From contig JBFLVQ010000128.1 of the NCBI GenBank assembly GCA_040758525.1, positions 1 to 16,909 on the forward strand: a stretch of DNA of 16,909 bases, given 5' to 3'. The first letter of the stretch is position 1. The number at the start of each line of letters is the position of its first letter. Under the pieces are notes generated by a model. That model did no database searches. It was given only the letters and a program-made list of their open reading frames with translations, and was not told the DNA's origin. This stretch comes from JBFLVQ01 sp040758525. GTDB taxonomy: Bacteria; Acidobacteriota; Blastocatellia; Chloracidobacteriales; JADJPF01. Below are positions 8,899 to 16,232 of the stretch, in pieces. The position numbers and the translations under genes are program-made.

Positions 8899-9222
8899 AT
8901 TTATCTCATTTATTTGTTGCTCTACCTTCCAGATCTTAGAGTTATATGAGAGCACTACTGAGACACCTAGACCGGCTCTACCGCCTAGACTGGCTAATGG
9001 AAAAGTAAGATTCAGATTTCCATTAAACAGGTTAATACTGTCAAAGTTACTACCACCATAGCTACCTATGGGATTAGTACCAGGAGCAAGTGCGGATGGT
9101 GTACTACGATCAGTAGCACTGGCAGTGCCGCTAGTTACCTGAGCCTTTGCAACAGTATTAAAAAAGAGGGTGCTCAAAAAGAGCGCAATAACAACGTATC
9201 GCTTTAACATATCTGTTCTCAC
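8896..9222 (-). CDS. N-terminal piece of the RHS protein with signal peptide
   Basis: This 108-codon frame ends at a TGA (8896-8898) and encodes the beginning of the RHS protein. The basic N-terminus is followed by a hydrophobic stretch (VVIALFLSTLFF) and an AKA-Q site, a Sec signal peptide cleaved near residue 28. Next comes the N-terminal RHS region SNFDSINLFNGNLNLTFPL, LGGRAGLG and VVLSYNSKIW. Its sense continues after the TGA in the same frame with ARLFVPVYDQWD, so the piece is half of a split gene rather than an independent protein. The GTG at 9222 has AGGTGA a few bases upstream and is preferred. The ATG at 9210 (MLKRYVV) is an alternative with only GAG in front. It starts 54 bp after the cupredoxin-like gene and is probably co-transcribed with it. 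Confidence 0.85.
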   Translation of the reverse strand: MRTDMLKRYVVIALFLSTLFFNTVAKAQVTSGTASATDRSTPSALAPGTNPIGSYGGSNFDSINLFNGNLNLTFPLASLGGRAGLGVSVVLSYNSKIWKVEQQINEIN

Positions 9223-9276
9223 TCGATCACCTATCGCTGGTTTATACTCTGCTCTATCAATAAATTGGCAATAAAC

Positions 9277-9726
9277 CTATGGGACTACAGTAATTCGGCA
9301 AACCCAATCGGGATTGTTAGCTTCTCTTAATAAAAACTCACCTGGTGTAAGTGTCAACCTTGTCCTGACTTTTGCGCCTAACTGAGCGCTACCTAATGAT
9401 AATGGTTCATCACTTGATCCTTGAGTCACCGCAGGCACCAAACTGTAGACTTGATCGCCTTGGCCTGTGCGGTTGCGAATCATGACAATATTTTCTCCGG
9501 CACGCACAGTTATCTCTGCCGGTTCAAAACCCGAAATGGTTGCATAAATATTTACTAACCCTGAATCATCTACTGTCGTATCAGCTTGATTAATTAGCTT
9601 AGTTGTTGAAGCAAATGATCCCAAACGAGCTAATGTTATTCCAGCAACAAAACACAAACTCAACATTACACAGACCAATACTGTTTTTCGAGCCTTTAAG
9701 GCCCGCCTAAGAGAATGTAAAACCAT
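9277..9726 (-). CDS. Membrane-anchored cupredoxin-like small protein
   Basis: The gene encodes a 149-aa protein. A basic N-terminus (RRALKARK) and a hydrophobic segment at about 15-33 anchor it in the membrane or act as an uncleaved signal. The exported part resembles a cupredoxin beta-sandwich: SGFEPAEITVRAGENIVMIRNRTG (65-88), and LTLTPGEFLLREANNPDWVCRITV (125-148). True copper cupredoxins use two His, a Cys and a Met. There is no His in the exported part and only one Cys (143), so copper binding is unlikely. The 'PG.(Y/F).L.EAN.P.WVC.ITV' ending is one I associate with small secreted proteins of Acidobacteriota (memory, unchecked). The ATG at 9726 has GGGAG 7 nt upstream. It is the first gene of the RHS unit, behind a consensus promoter. 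It may help the RHS protein at the surface, but no function can be assigned. Confidence 0.8.
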   Translation of the reverse strand: MVLHSLRRALKARKTVLVCVMLSLCFVAGITLARLGSFASTTKLINQADTTVDDSGLVNIYATISGFEPAEITVRAGENIVMIRNRTGQGDQVYSLVPAVTQGSSDEPLSLGSAQLGAKVRTRLTLTPGEFLLREANNPDWVCRITVVP

Positions 9727-10009
9727 AGGTTGTCTCCCTGATCAATTAATATCGCGGCACTCGTAAGTTACTATCATTCGTAAACGAGGTATGGCAGCTC
9801 CAAGTTTCAGCGAAAAATAATACTGCTGCCGTTTGTGGCTAAAATACCAAGCAGTTTAAAATATCAAAACGATGAGTAAACGTTAGCACCATTATAAAGT
9901 GTAAGAATGGCTTGTCAACAACAGTCTGCACAAAAAGAATGGGGGGTTCCAAGTAATTTAGTAGAAATACCATATAGCAGATAACTGTCTGATACGATAG
10001 CTTATGCTG
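9727..10009. other. Divergent intergenic region, left part
   Basis: No gene is visible here. It contains the minus-strand promoter at 9891-9918 and its leader. In the leader GGCAGC (9793-9798) can pair with GCTGCC (9825-9830) across a 26-nt loop, a weak structure that I do not call as a riboswitch. The part from 9919 to 10009 shows nothing recognisable. Confidence 0.5.
9891..9918 (-). promoter_or_regulatory. Consensus sigma70-type promoter of the RHS locus
   Basis: On the minus strand TTGACA (9918-9913) and TATAAT (9896-9891) both match consensus, separated by 16 nt. Transcription would start near 9884, leaving a leader of about 157 nt before the cupredoxin-like gene. No other promoter was seen before the RHS gene. 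Confidence 0.75.
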
Positions 10010-10195
10010 TTATTCATTCGCTTTTTCTTCAAGATCTTCCAGTTTGACGAAAATGGCAATATCTCTAGGAACATTCTTACCTAGCTCCTAGTAACCCCAA
10101 GTCGTCTGGTGAACACCAAATCGTTCCGCTATCTGCCATTGCGCCAATCTTTATTTAAGTCTTAATTGTTTTAGGCGTTCAGGAGGCCATCCCAC
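10010..10195 (-). pseudogene. Dead helix-turn-helix regulator fragment
   Basis: One minus-strand frame reads GWPPERLKQLRLK, stop, RLAQWQIAERFGVHQTTWGY, stop, ELGKNVPRDIAIFVKLEDL, then EEKANE and a final TAA (10010-10012). The internal stops are TAA at 10151-10153 and TAG at 10088-10090. The pattern 'LR....L.Q.QIAE.FGV...T...WE.G...P' is that of an XRE/HTH_3-type DNA-binding domain, in which the residue before E(L/x)G is usually Trp. A G-to-A change of TGG would give the TAG. The frame is intact over about 60 codons and only stops interrupt it. A GTG at 10195 could have been the start. It is a recently inactivated small regulator or orphan antitoxin-like gene. Confidence 0.75.
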
Positions 10196-10223
10196 ATTGG
10201 AAATGCATAATGATTAGATTTTC

Positions 10224-10250
10224 TTACCATGATTTTTCTGCGATTATACT
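10224..10250 (+). promoter_or_regulatory. Possible promoter of the pullulanase gene
   Basis: TATACT (10245-10250) is a good -10 element. TTACCA (10224-10229) is a partial -35 with a short 15-nt spacer. Its position supports a translation start at 10291 rather than at the upstream in-frame ATG at 10210. Confidence 0.4.
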
Positions 10251-10290
10251 ACAATATCAAATGTCAGCTTTATCTGAACCAGAGGTGGAA

Positions 10291-12309
10291 ATGAGCAGCA
10301 GGAGAAATTATCCAATTAACGCGGGACAATATACCTGCCATCTGTCTTATTACGGGAGATTCTTTTTGACTATGGTACTGGTTATCAATATATCGTTTAG
10401 TAATGGTGTACCAGTAAAATCAGCGCCCAAACAACTCGCCCATCCTGCCGATACAGTTGTCTGCACACAACCATTGGGCGCTCTCTACACACCTACAGCA
10501 ACCACTTTTCGCGTCTTTGCACCAACCGCCAGTAAGGTAAAGTTGCGACTTTATCAGACCCCGATTGGTGGTACTGCAGAGGTTATCGAAATGAAGAAGA
10601 ATAGCGATGGCAGTTGGGAGACAGATGTTGCCAGTGACTGTCAAGGGCGCTATTACACCTATAGCGCAGAAGGTAGTGATCCTAGCTTCAATCCAGCGCG
10701 AGAATTGATCGATCCTTATGCGCGTGCGGTTACGGCGCATGATGGCCGTGCCATTGTTGTGCACGATACCACAGCGATTGCCCCACGTCCCCAATTTGAG
10801 CCGGCTGAAGCGATCATCTATGAGATGCATATACGCGACTTCACTATCGACCCAGATTGTGGCATTCAACGCCGAGGTAAGTATCTAGGTATTACAGAAG
10901 CAGGTACAAATCTATATGGGCGACCAGATATTGCTACCGGGCTTGATCACCTTAGCGAGTTAGGCATCAATACCGTTCAGATTATGCCGATCAGCGAATT
11001 CCATAGCGATGAGGTCAATGATCAATATGGTTGGGGCTATGACTCGGTCCATTTCAATACTCCGGATGGCTGGTATGCAACTGAACGCCTGGATGGTCGC
11101 CGTGTTAGTGAAGTCAAGCGTATGATCGATGCATTACACAAGCGTGGTATTAGAGTGGTGCTAGATGTTGTCTACAACCATACGCTAGAGGCGATCGGCA
11201 AGCGTGTCTATAGCTTTGAGGGGTTGGTGCCAGGCTACTACTATCGTCGTAAACAGGATGGCAGCTATTGGAACGGCTCTGGAGTAGGCAATGAGTTCCG
11301 CTCTGAGGCACCTATGGCACGTCGCTTTATCATAGATTCAGTAAAACTCTGGGTAACTGAATACCAGGTCGATGGTTTCCGTTTTGATCTGATGGGCCTT
11401 ATTGATCTGGAAACAATGACTCAATTAGTACAGCAATTGCGCGAGATTGATGCAAACTTATTGATCTATGGCGAACCCTGGTCAGCCGGCGACACTCCTA
11501 TAGAGATAACTAACAAGGGTAAACAGCGTGGCCGCCGTTTTGCGGTCTTCAATGATCATTTTCGCGACGCGCTTAAGGGCGGTGTTTTTAAACCGCGTGA
11601 GCAGGGTTTTGTACAAGCAGGTATCAACATAGACCAGGTAAAGCGTGGCATCCTTGGCTCAATTGATGATTTTACCACTGCGCCAATCGAGAGTATTAAC
11701 TATGTAGAATGTCATGATAATCATACCCTATGGGATCGCCTGATTATCTCTACCTACGATGATAGCAATATCACAGATGCTGATCGCCGCGCGATGAACA
11801 AGCTGAGCGCAGCGATCATCTTTACCTCGCAAGGCATCCCTTTCTTTCAAAGTGGTCAAGAGATATTGCGTAGCAAGGGTGGGGATGAGAACAGTTATAA
11901 CAAACCAGATGCTGTCAATATGATCCGCTGGCAGCAGAAGGTCACCAATTATGATCTATTCCTTTACTATCGTGGTCTGATTGCCTTACGCAAGGCTCAT
12001 AGAATGTTTCGGCTAACGACCGCAGCCGATGTACGAGCAGCAATACAATTTCTTGATCCTCTACCTGCACGCACACTTGGTTACCTGCTTACAGATGTGA
12101 CAGGTAAAGATAGTTGGCAACGTGCACTAATGCTGTTCAATGCCGATAAGGAAGCACACGAGTTCACGATTCCCGTAGGACACTGGCAGATCTATGTTGA
12201 TGATCGTCAGGCTAGCACAACACCATTGGCAGCTTCGCGCGCGCTTATACAGGAAAAGATTGTACGTGTGCCTGCACGTAGCGCGCTGGTGCTTGGGGAA
12301 GCCCGTTAG
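10291..12309 (+). CDS. Exported type I pullulanase-like GH13 enzyme
   Basis: This is a 672-aa glycoside hydrolase of family GH13, most like type I pullulanases, which cleave alpha-1,6 branch points of pullulan, limit dextrin or glycogen-like glucan. From the ATG at 10291, residues about 15-45 give a signal-peptide-like segment (FFLTMVLVINISF). About 60-140 form a CBM48-type module (LGALYTPTATTFRVFAPTASKV). The barrel carries the pullulanase motif YGWGYDS (246-252), region I DVVYNH (292-297), region II GFRFDLMG with nucleophile Asp366, region III YGEPW with acid/base Glu395, and region IV ECHDNHTLWDRL with His475 and Asp476. All catalytic residues are present. The frame is open from an ATG at 10210. 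The 10291 start is preferred because GAGG lies 5 nt upstream, a possible promoter falls in between, and the signal segment is then close to the N-terminus. Location is predicted to be periplasmic or extracellular. No partner glycogen genes are adjacent. Confidence 0.93.
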   Translation: MSSRRNYPINAGQYTCHLSYYGRFFLTMVLVINISFSNGVPVKSAPKQLAHPADTVVCTQPLGALYTPTATTFRVFAPTASKVKLRLYQTPIGGTAEVIEMKKNSDGSWETDVASDCQGRYYTYSAEGSDPSFNPARELIDPYARAVTAHDGRAIVVHDTTAIAPRPQFEPAEAIIYEMHIRDFTIDPDCGIQRRGKYLGITEAGTNLYGRPDIATGLDHLSELGINTVQIMPISEFHSDEVNDQYGWGYDSVHFNTPDGWYATERLDGRRVSEVKRMIDALHKRGIRVVLDVVYNHTLEAIGKRVYSFEGLVPGYYYRRKQDGSYWNGSGVGNEFRSEAPMARRFIIDSVKLWVTEYQVDGFRFDLMGLIDLETMTQLVQQLREIDANLLIYGEPWSAGDTPIEITNKGKQRGRRFAVFNDHFRDALKGGVFKPREQGFVQAGINIDQVKRGILGSIDDFTTAPIESINYVECHDNHTLWDRLIISTYDDSNITDADRRAMNKLSAAIIFTSQGIPFFQSGQEILRSKGGDENSYNKPDAVNMIRWQQKVTNYDLFLYYRGLIALRKAHRMFRLTTAADVRAAIQFLDPLPARTLGYLLTDVTGKDSWQRALMLFNADKEAHEFTIPVGHWQIYVDDRQASTTPLAASRALIQEKIVRVPARSALVLGEAR

Positions 12310-12313
12310 CAAT

Positions 12314-12341
12314 TTGGCTTCTTCTTACTGCGTGCTATAAT
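12314..12341 (+). promoter_or_regulatory. Promoter of the cyanophycinase-like gene
   Basis: TTGGCT (12314-12319) and a perfect TATAAT (12336-12341) are separated by 16 nt, immediately after the pullulanase stop. Transcription would start near 12348, only about 15 nt before the ATG, so the gene can be expressed independently of pullulanase. Confidence 0.65.
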
Positions 12342-12362
12342 AGGCGCTTTTCGAGGAAAATA

Positions 12363-13208
12363 ATGTTAACAGGAAAAGGCAGTTTCTTTCTAATTGGTGG
12401 TGGCCCGGCGGCGCGCACACTTGGTGATCCTTTGATCAATCGTTTTGTCGAGGCTGCTGGCGGCTCACAAGCCAATCTTACTATTATTACTGCTGGTTCA
12501 GAGGAGCCAGAATCGGTTAACGCTTGCTATTGGGAGATTTTTGCTACACTTGGTGTAACCAATCTCTTCTCACCAAAAATTGTCTGCCCTGCCGATGCTG
12601 AGGTCAGTGATATTGCGCAAAGAGTTGCTCAGTCTTCTGCAGTCTTTATCGCTGGCGGCGCACAAGGTAAACTGGCCGAGCGTTTAGCTGGTACGGCGAT
12701 AGCCGCTGCAATTGAGCAGGTCTATCATCAGGGTGGTATATTGGGCGGCACTTCTGCAGGTGCATCAATCTTCGGCAATATTATGATTTTGGATGGTGGC
12801 ACAGGTGACAAACATCTGCGTCATAATATGATCGATGTAGGTATAGGATTTGGATTGCTTGGTCCCGCTATCGCGATCGATACACATTGTTCTTCACGTG
12901 GTCGCGTCCCTCGTATCATTTCACTGCTTATCAACCATCCAGAGTTGTTAGCGATCGGTATTGATGAAGATACTGTACTGTTTGTTGGTAGTGATGGCAT
13001 TGCTGAGGTAGCAGGCTACAACGCGGTATATATCTTCGACAGCAGCGCCAGTAATATCGCTGATAATCGTGCTATTTGTCTGGATAGCACACCACGTCTC
13101 TCTATTTCCGGCATTACTCTACATTGTCTAACACGTGGTGATCGGTTCGATCTAGCTTTGCGCCAGCCAGTCTTGACGACTGCAGCGCCAGTTGTTAAAC
13201 AATTCTAG
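12363..13208 (+). CDS. Cyanophycinase-like serine peptidase (family S51)
   Basis: The 281-aa protein has the S51 fold signature. It opens with FFLIGGGPA (8-16) and has GGAQGKL (98-104), the nucleophile elbow GGTSAGAS with Ser131, the substrate-pocket block DTHCSSRGRVPRI (173-185, including His175) and GIDEDTVLFV (199-208, including Glu202). Cyanophycinases hydrolyse the Asp-Arg polymer cyanophycin to beta-Asp-Arg dipeptides in the cytoplasm. Length fits the family and no signal peptide is seen. Two pocket positions differ from what I remember of CphB: 'DQHF' is DTHC here and 'GGDQ' is GGAQ. The substrate may therefore be different or broader. No cyanophycin synthetase gene is nearby. The ATG at 12363 is set by GAGG 6 nt upstream. 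The last 17 bp overlap the next frame. Confidence 0.88.
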   Translation: MLTGKGSFFLIGGGPAARTLGDPLINRFVEAAGGSQANLTIITAGSEEPESVNACYWEIFATLGVTNLFSPKIVCPADAEVSDIAQRVAQSSAVFIAGGAQGKLAERLAGTAIAAAIEQVYHQGGILGGTSAGASIFGNIMILDGGTGDKHLRHNMIDVGIGFGLLGPAIAIDTHCSSRGRVPRIISLLINHPELLAIGIDEDTVLFVGSDGIAEVAGYNAVYIFDSSASNIADNRAICLDSTPRLSISGITLHCLTRGDRFDLALRQPVLTTAAPVVKQF

Positions 13209-13989
13209 TGTGCACAAAAGAATTCCTCAAATAGTTCAGCCTATTCTAGAAAAATATATTCGATTAATAGAGAATCAACTCCCTGGTTTCATTGGAGGAT
13301 TTTATATTTATGGTTCGATTGCACTAGATGCCTTCAATGAGAAGTTTAGTGACATTGACTTTATCACTGTTGTAAACCATAAAGTGATGTCAGACGAATT
13401 GAAGCGCTTAGGCAATATACATAAAAAGATTCGCCAAGAGCATCCAGAACATAAATTAGAAGGAAGCTATCTGCAATGGAGCGATCTGGGACATTTTCAA
13501 GAAGAGATCGAACCATATCCCTACTACTACCAGAACGCTCTGCATCCATACGGGTATCATGAATTGAACTCAGTTACTTGGTGGGTATTGAAGCATAGAG
13601 GAGTCGCGTTGATCGGACCTGAACCAGAGCAACTCAATTTTACTGTAGATTGGAATCTGCTTATTACTAGAATGCGAGAGAACCTTAACTCTTATTGGGC
13701 GAGTTGGATCAGCAGTCCTGTAAAGATAGCCTACTTATTGACAGATACAGGGATTCAATGGGCCGTGTTAGGAGTGTTACGCCAATTTTATACCTTTAAG
13801 AAAAACAGTATAACTTCAAAAACTGCAGCAGGAGAGTATGCATTGTCTCAACTTCCAGAGAAATGGCATCAGTTAATTCAAGAAGCAATAAATATACGTG
13901 CAGGCAATCATCGTTCCTATTATACTTTCAAGGCAGTAAGAGCAATTGAAGCTATTAGTCTTTTGAAATACATCATACGATCTTGTTAA
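13192..13989 (+). CDS. AadA-like aminoglycoside nucleotidyltransferase family protein
   Basis: The 265-aa protein (from TTG at 13192) has the polymerase-beta nucleotidyltransferase motif YGSIALDAF..KFSDIDF, with Gly41, Ser42 and the metal-binding Asp54 and Asp56. The C-terminal half resembles the helical domain of aminoglycoside adenylyltransferases such as AadA (HRGVALIGPEP, then AAGEYALSQLPEKWHQLIQEA). Enzymes of this kind transfer AMP from ATP to an aminoglycoside hydroxyl in the cytoplasm. Many environmental members have no proven resistance role, so the substrate is open. The start is uncertain. TTG 13192 overlaps the peptidase gene by 17 bp, and GTG 13210 lies just past its TAG stop. 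Neither has a strong ribosome site, which suggests translational coupling to the gene upstream. Its codon use looks more AT-rich than that of its left neighbour, a hint of separate origin. Confidence 0.85.
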   Translation: MLNNSSVHKRIPQIVQPILEKYIRLIENQLPGFIGGFYIYGSIALDAFNEKFSDIDFITVVNHKVMSDELKRLGNIHKKIRQEHPEHKLEGSYLQWSDLGHFQEEIEPYPYYYQNALHPYGYHELNSVTWWVLKHRGVALIGPEPEQLNFTVDWNLLITRMRENLNSYWASWISSPVKIAYLLTDTGIQWAVLGVLRQFYTFKKNSITSKTAAGEYALSQLPEKWHQLIQEAINIRAGNHRSYYTFKAVRAIEAISLLKYIIRSC

Positions 13990-14022
13990 TTAACGTCAAT
14001 TCTAGATAAGCCCGAACTCAGG

Positions 14023-14580
14023 TTAACTAGCCGCTTTTTGCGCTTCATACTCTTTTCTTAATATTCCATACTCTGCGATATCTTCAAATATATTCCATTT
14101 TTTTATATGTTCTCTACGTAGGCCTTCATAACACATACCAATCTTTTGCATAACTCGTCCAGAGGCCGGGTTGCGCTGTAGATGCGTAGCATGAATTCGA
14201 TTTAATCCTAATACTTCAAAGCCATATTGAATTACCACGCGGGCTGCTTCCGTACAATAACCTTTATTCCAATAACGCTTACCAACCCAATATCCAAGTT
14301 CTGCTCTTTCATGCTGCTGATTAATAACTAAGCCAACTGCTCCTATCAATCCTTCTTCACGCACTGTTATCGCAAAAATCACCTTTTCTCCTTTATCAAA
14401 CTCCCCTTGATGTGTGCTTATCCATTGTTCAGCTAATCCATCCTCATAAGGATGAGGAATATTTAATGTTGTTGAGGCAATCTCCTTTTCTCCCGCCAAT
14501 CGTTGGACAATGGGGGCATCTGCCAGATCAAATGGTCTAAGAGTTAGATTGGTAGTCTCTAGTGTGGGATATTTTTTCAT
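14023..14580 (-). CDS. RimJ/RimL-type GNAT acetyltransferase
   Basis: The 185-aa protein begins MKKYPTLETTNLTLRPF and follows the RimJ/RimL pattern throughout: LRPFDLADAP at the N-terminus, then ELGYWVGKRYWNKGYCTEAARVV, the acetyl-CoA binding motif region, then FEVLGLNRIHATHLQRNPAS and VMQKIGM. These enzymes move acetyl from acetyl-CoA to an amino group, classically the N-terminus of ribosomal proteins. The substrate here is unknown. The frame is open further upstream inside gatA, but ATG 14580 is preferred because homology starts there. It lies 4 nt after the gatA stop and lacks a clear ribosome site, so translation is probably coupled to gatA. It converges on the nucleotidyltransferase gene with a 33-bp gap and no visible terminator hairpin. 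Confidence 0.9.
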   Translation of the reverse strand: MKKYPTLETTNLTLRPFDLADAPIVQRLAGEKEIASTTLNIPHPYEDGLAEQWISTHQGEFDKGEKVIFAITVREEGLIGAVGLVINQQHERAELGYWVGKRYWNKGYCTEAARVVIQYGFEVLGLNRIHATHLQRNPASGRVMQKIGMCYEGLRREHIKKWNIFEDIAEYGILRKEYEAQKAAS

Positions 14581-14584
14581 AATA

Positions 14585-16045
14585 CTAAAGCTGAGGTTTG
14601 CGCTTAATTGGATAAGCCTGTTCATAAGTATAAGCAGCATTAAGTAAGCGTGTCTCTTCAAAATGTGGGGCAATCAACTGGCAACCGATCGGTAAGCCGT
14701 CCTGAGAGAATCCGCAAGGCATACTGATACCTGGTACACCAGCTAGATTCACTGTGACCGTATAAATATCAGCCAGATACATCTCGAGAGGATCGTCTGT
14801 CTTCTCTCCTAGCTTGAAGGCAGGTACTGGTGCAGTTGGCATTACGATAAGATCACACTGCTCGAAGGCATTGCCAAAGTCGCACTCAATGAGAGTACGC
14901 ACCTTCTGTGCTTTTAGATAATAAGCATCATAATAACCCGAAGAGAGCACATAGGTGCCGAGCATTACACGTCGTTTTACCTCTGCGCCAAAACCAATAT
15001 CACGAGTACGTTGATACATATCCATTAGATCTTTGGGCTCTTCTGCACGAAAACCATAACGTACTCCATCATAGCGTGCCAGGTTTGCGCTTGCCTCAGC
15101 AGTAGCGATGATATAGTAGTCTGCAATTGCATACTCGGAGTGCGGCAATGTTACTTCGACAATATTTGCACCCAAGGCAACAAAATTATTGATCGCTTGT
15201 TCCACACAAGCCCGCACTTCAGAATGTAAGCCGGCAGAGAATGCCTCTTTTGCTACTCCCAAACGTAATCCTTTGATAGTACCACTAAGTTCAGAGAGGT
15301 AGTCCGGCACTACACGATTTGACGAGGTGGCATCGTGCCAATCATGCCCTGCCATCACTTTCAACATAGTCGCAATATCTACGCTCGTCTTAGCAAATGG
15401 GCCAATCTGATCTAGCGAAGATCCAAAAGCTACTAGTCCATAGCGAGAAATACGGCCATAGGTAGGCTTGAGACCAAGCACTCCACAGAAAGAGGCAGGC
15501 TCGCGTATAGAACCACCTGTATCCGACCCGATCGCAGTAACTGATAAGTCTGCCGCCGTCGCGATTGCCGAACCACCGCTTGATCCACCCGGTACACGGC
15601 TAAGATCCCAAGGATTGTGTGCCGCACCATAAGCAGAATTTTCATTGGAAGAACCCATGGCAAACTCATCACAATTGGTCTTGCCTATAATGATCGCACC
15701 GGCTGCTTCTAGTCGCTCAATTACTGTTGCCGAATAGGGAGGAAGAAAATTGTCTAGTATACGCGAACCACAAGTTGTGCGTACACCCTGTGTACAAATA
15801 TTGTCCTTTACCGCGACCGGAACACCAAACAGCGGCCCAATAGGATTGCCAGCCAGCAGTTGTGCATCGAGTGTACGCGCCCGCGCCATTGCACTTTCTC
15901 GCATTACGGTTATAAAAGCATTCAACTGTGGATTTAGTCGTTCTATACGCTCAAGTATCGCCGTGCAGACTGCTTCTACACTAGTTTCACCTGACTTCAA
16001 AGCGCTATGCAGCCGCTCTATCGTTAAATCAATAATGTCCACCAC
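14585..16045 (-). CDS. gatA: Glu-tRNA(Gln)/Asp-tRNA(Asn) amidotransferase subunit A
   Basis: The 486-aa protein is a full-length GatA, the glutaminase subunit of the GatCAB complex that converts Glu-tRNA(Gln) to Gln-tRNA(Gln) and, in some bacteria, Asp-tRNA(Asn) to Asn-tRNA(Asn). The amidase-signature triad is visible as Lys80 (VAVKDN), cis-Ser155 (PGGSSGGS) and Ser179 (GSDTGGSIR). Also typical are GKTNCDEFAMGSSNENS, LGLKPTYGRISRYGLVAFGSSLDQIGP and RVMLGTY. The start is GTG at 16045, with AAGGAG 7 nt upstream (a second GTG follows directly). gatC and gatB are not in the window, so the complex genes are dispersed or lie elsewhere. The GNAT gene follows 4 nt downstream, forming a two-gene unit. 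The 5' side faces the response-regulator gene divergently. Confidence 0.97.
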   Translation of the reverse strand: MVDIIDLTIERLHSALKSGETSVEAVCTAILERIERLNPQLNAFITVMRESAMARARTLDAQLLAGNPIGPLFGVPVAVKDNICTQGVRTTCGSRILDNFLPPYSATVIERLEAAGAIIIGKTNCDEFAMGSSNENSAYGAAHNPWDLSRVPGGSSGGSAIATAADLSVTAIGSDTGGSIREPASFCGVLGLKPTYGRISRYGLVAFGSSLDQIGPFAKTSVDIATMLKVMAGHDWHDATSSNRVVPDYLSELSGTIKGLRLGVAKEAFSAGLHSEVRACVEQAINNFVALGANIVEVTLPHSEYAIADYYIIATAEASANLARYDGVRYGFRAEEPKDLMDMYQRTRDIGFGAEVKRRVMLGTYVLSSGYYDAYYLKAQKVRTLIECDFGNAFEQCDLIVMPTAPVPAFKLGEKTDDPLEMYLADIYTVTVNLAGVPGISMPCGFSQDGLPIGCQLIAPHFEETRLLNAAYTYEQAYPIKRKPQL

Positions 16046-16151
16046 TGCTCTTCTCCTTAAACGCCTTTGTCGCTACTATGACAGTTGACAAGACGTTATC
16101 CTACTAAACTTTCTCCTAACCTGTCACCTCTTGATGGTAATAACACTAGCA

Positions 16152-16181
16152 ATGACTTTAATGTGTAGGCTTTGTTATAAT
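16152..16181 (+). promoter_or_regulatory. Promoter of the response-regulator gene
   Basis: A perfect TATAAT (16176-16181) has a partial -35 (ATGACT, 16152-16157) 18 nt upstream. The start point would be near 16188, giving a leader of about 45 nt. No equally good element was found for gatA on the other strand. Confidence 0.55.
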
Positions 16182-16232
16182 GAGTAGTTTAGCGAGAAGG
16201 TGAATCCTGCTAGGTAAATACGGAGTCAAGAG

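Noticed and set aside
9793..9830. Inverted repeat in the leader of the RHS locus as a riboswitch or attenuator
   Set aside because: Only 6 paired bases across a 26-nt loop, with no T-tract and no recognised riboswitch core.
10210..10290. Upstream ATG codons (10210 and 10261) as the pullulanase start
   Set aside because: They lack a good ribosome site, the first lies upstream of a likely -10 box, and they would put the export signal too far from the N-terminus.
10420..10869. 149-codon minus-strand frame inside the pullulanase gene
   Set aside because: It is a shadow of a strongly conserved gene on the other strand and has no ribosome site or family pattern.
13985..13994. Palindrome GTTAATTAAC between convergent genes as a terminator
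   Set aside because: It is a 10-bp AT-rich palindrome with no loop, no GC stem and no T-tract.
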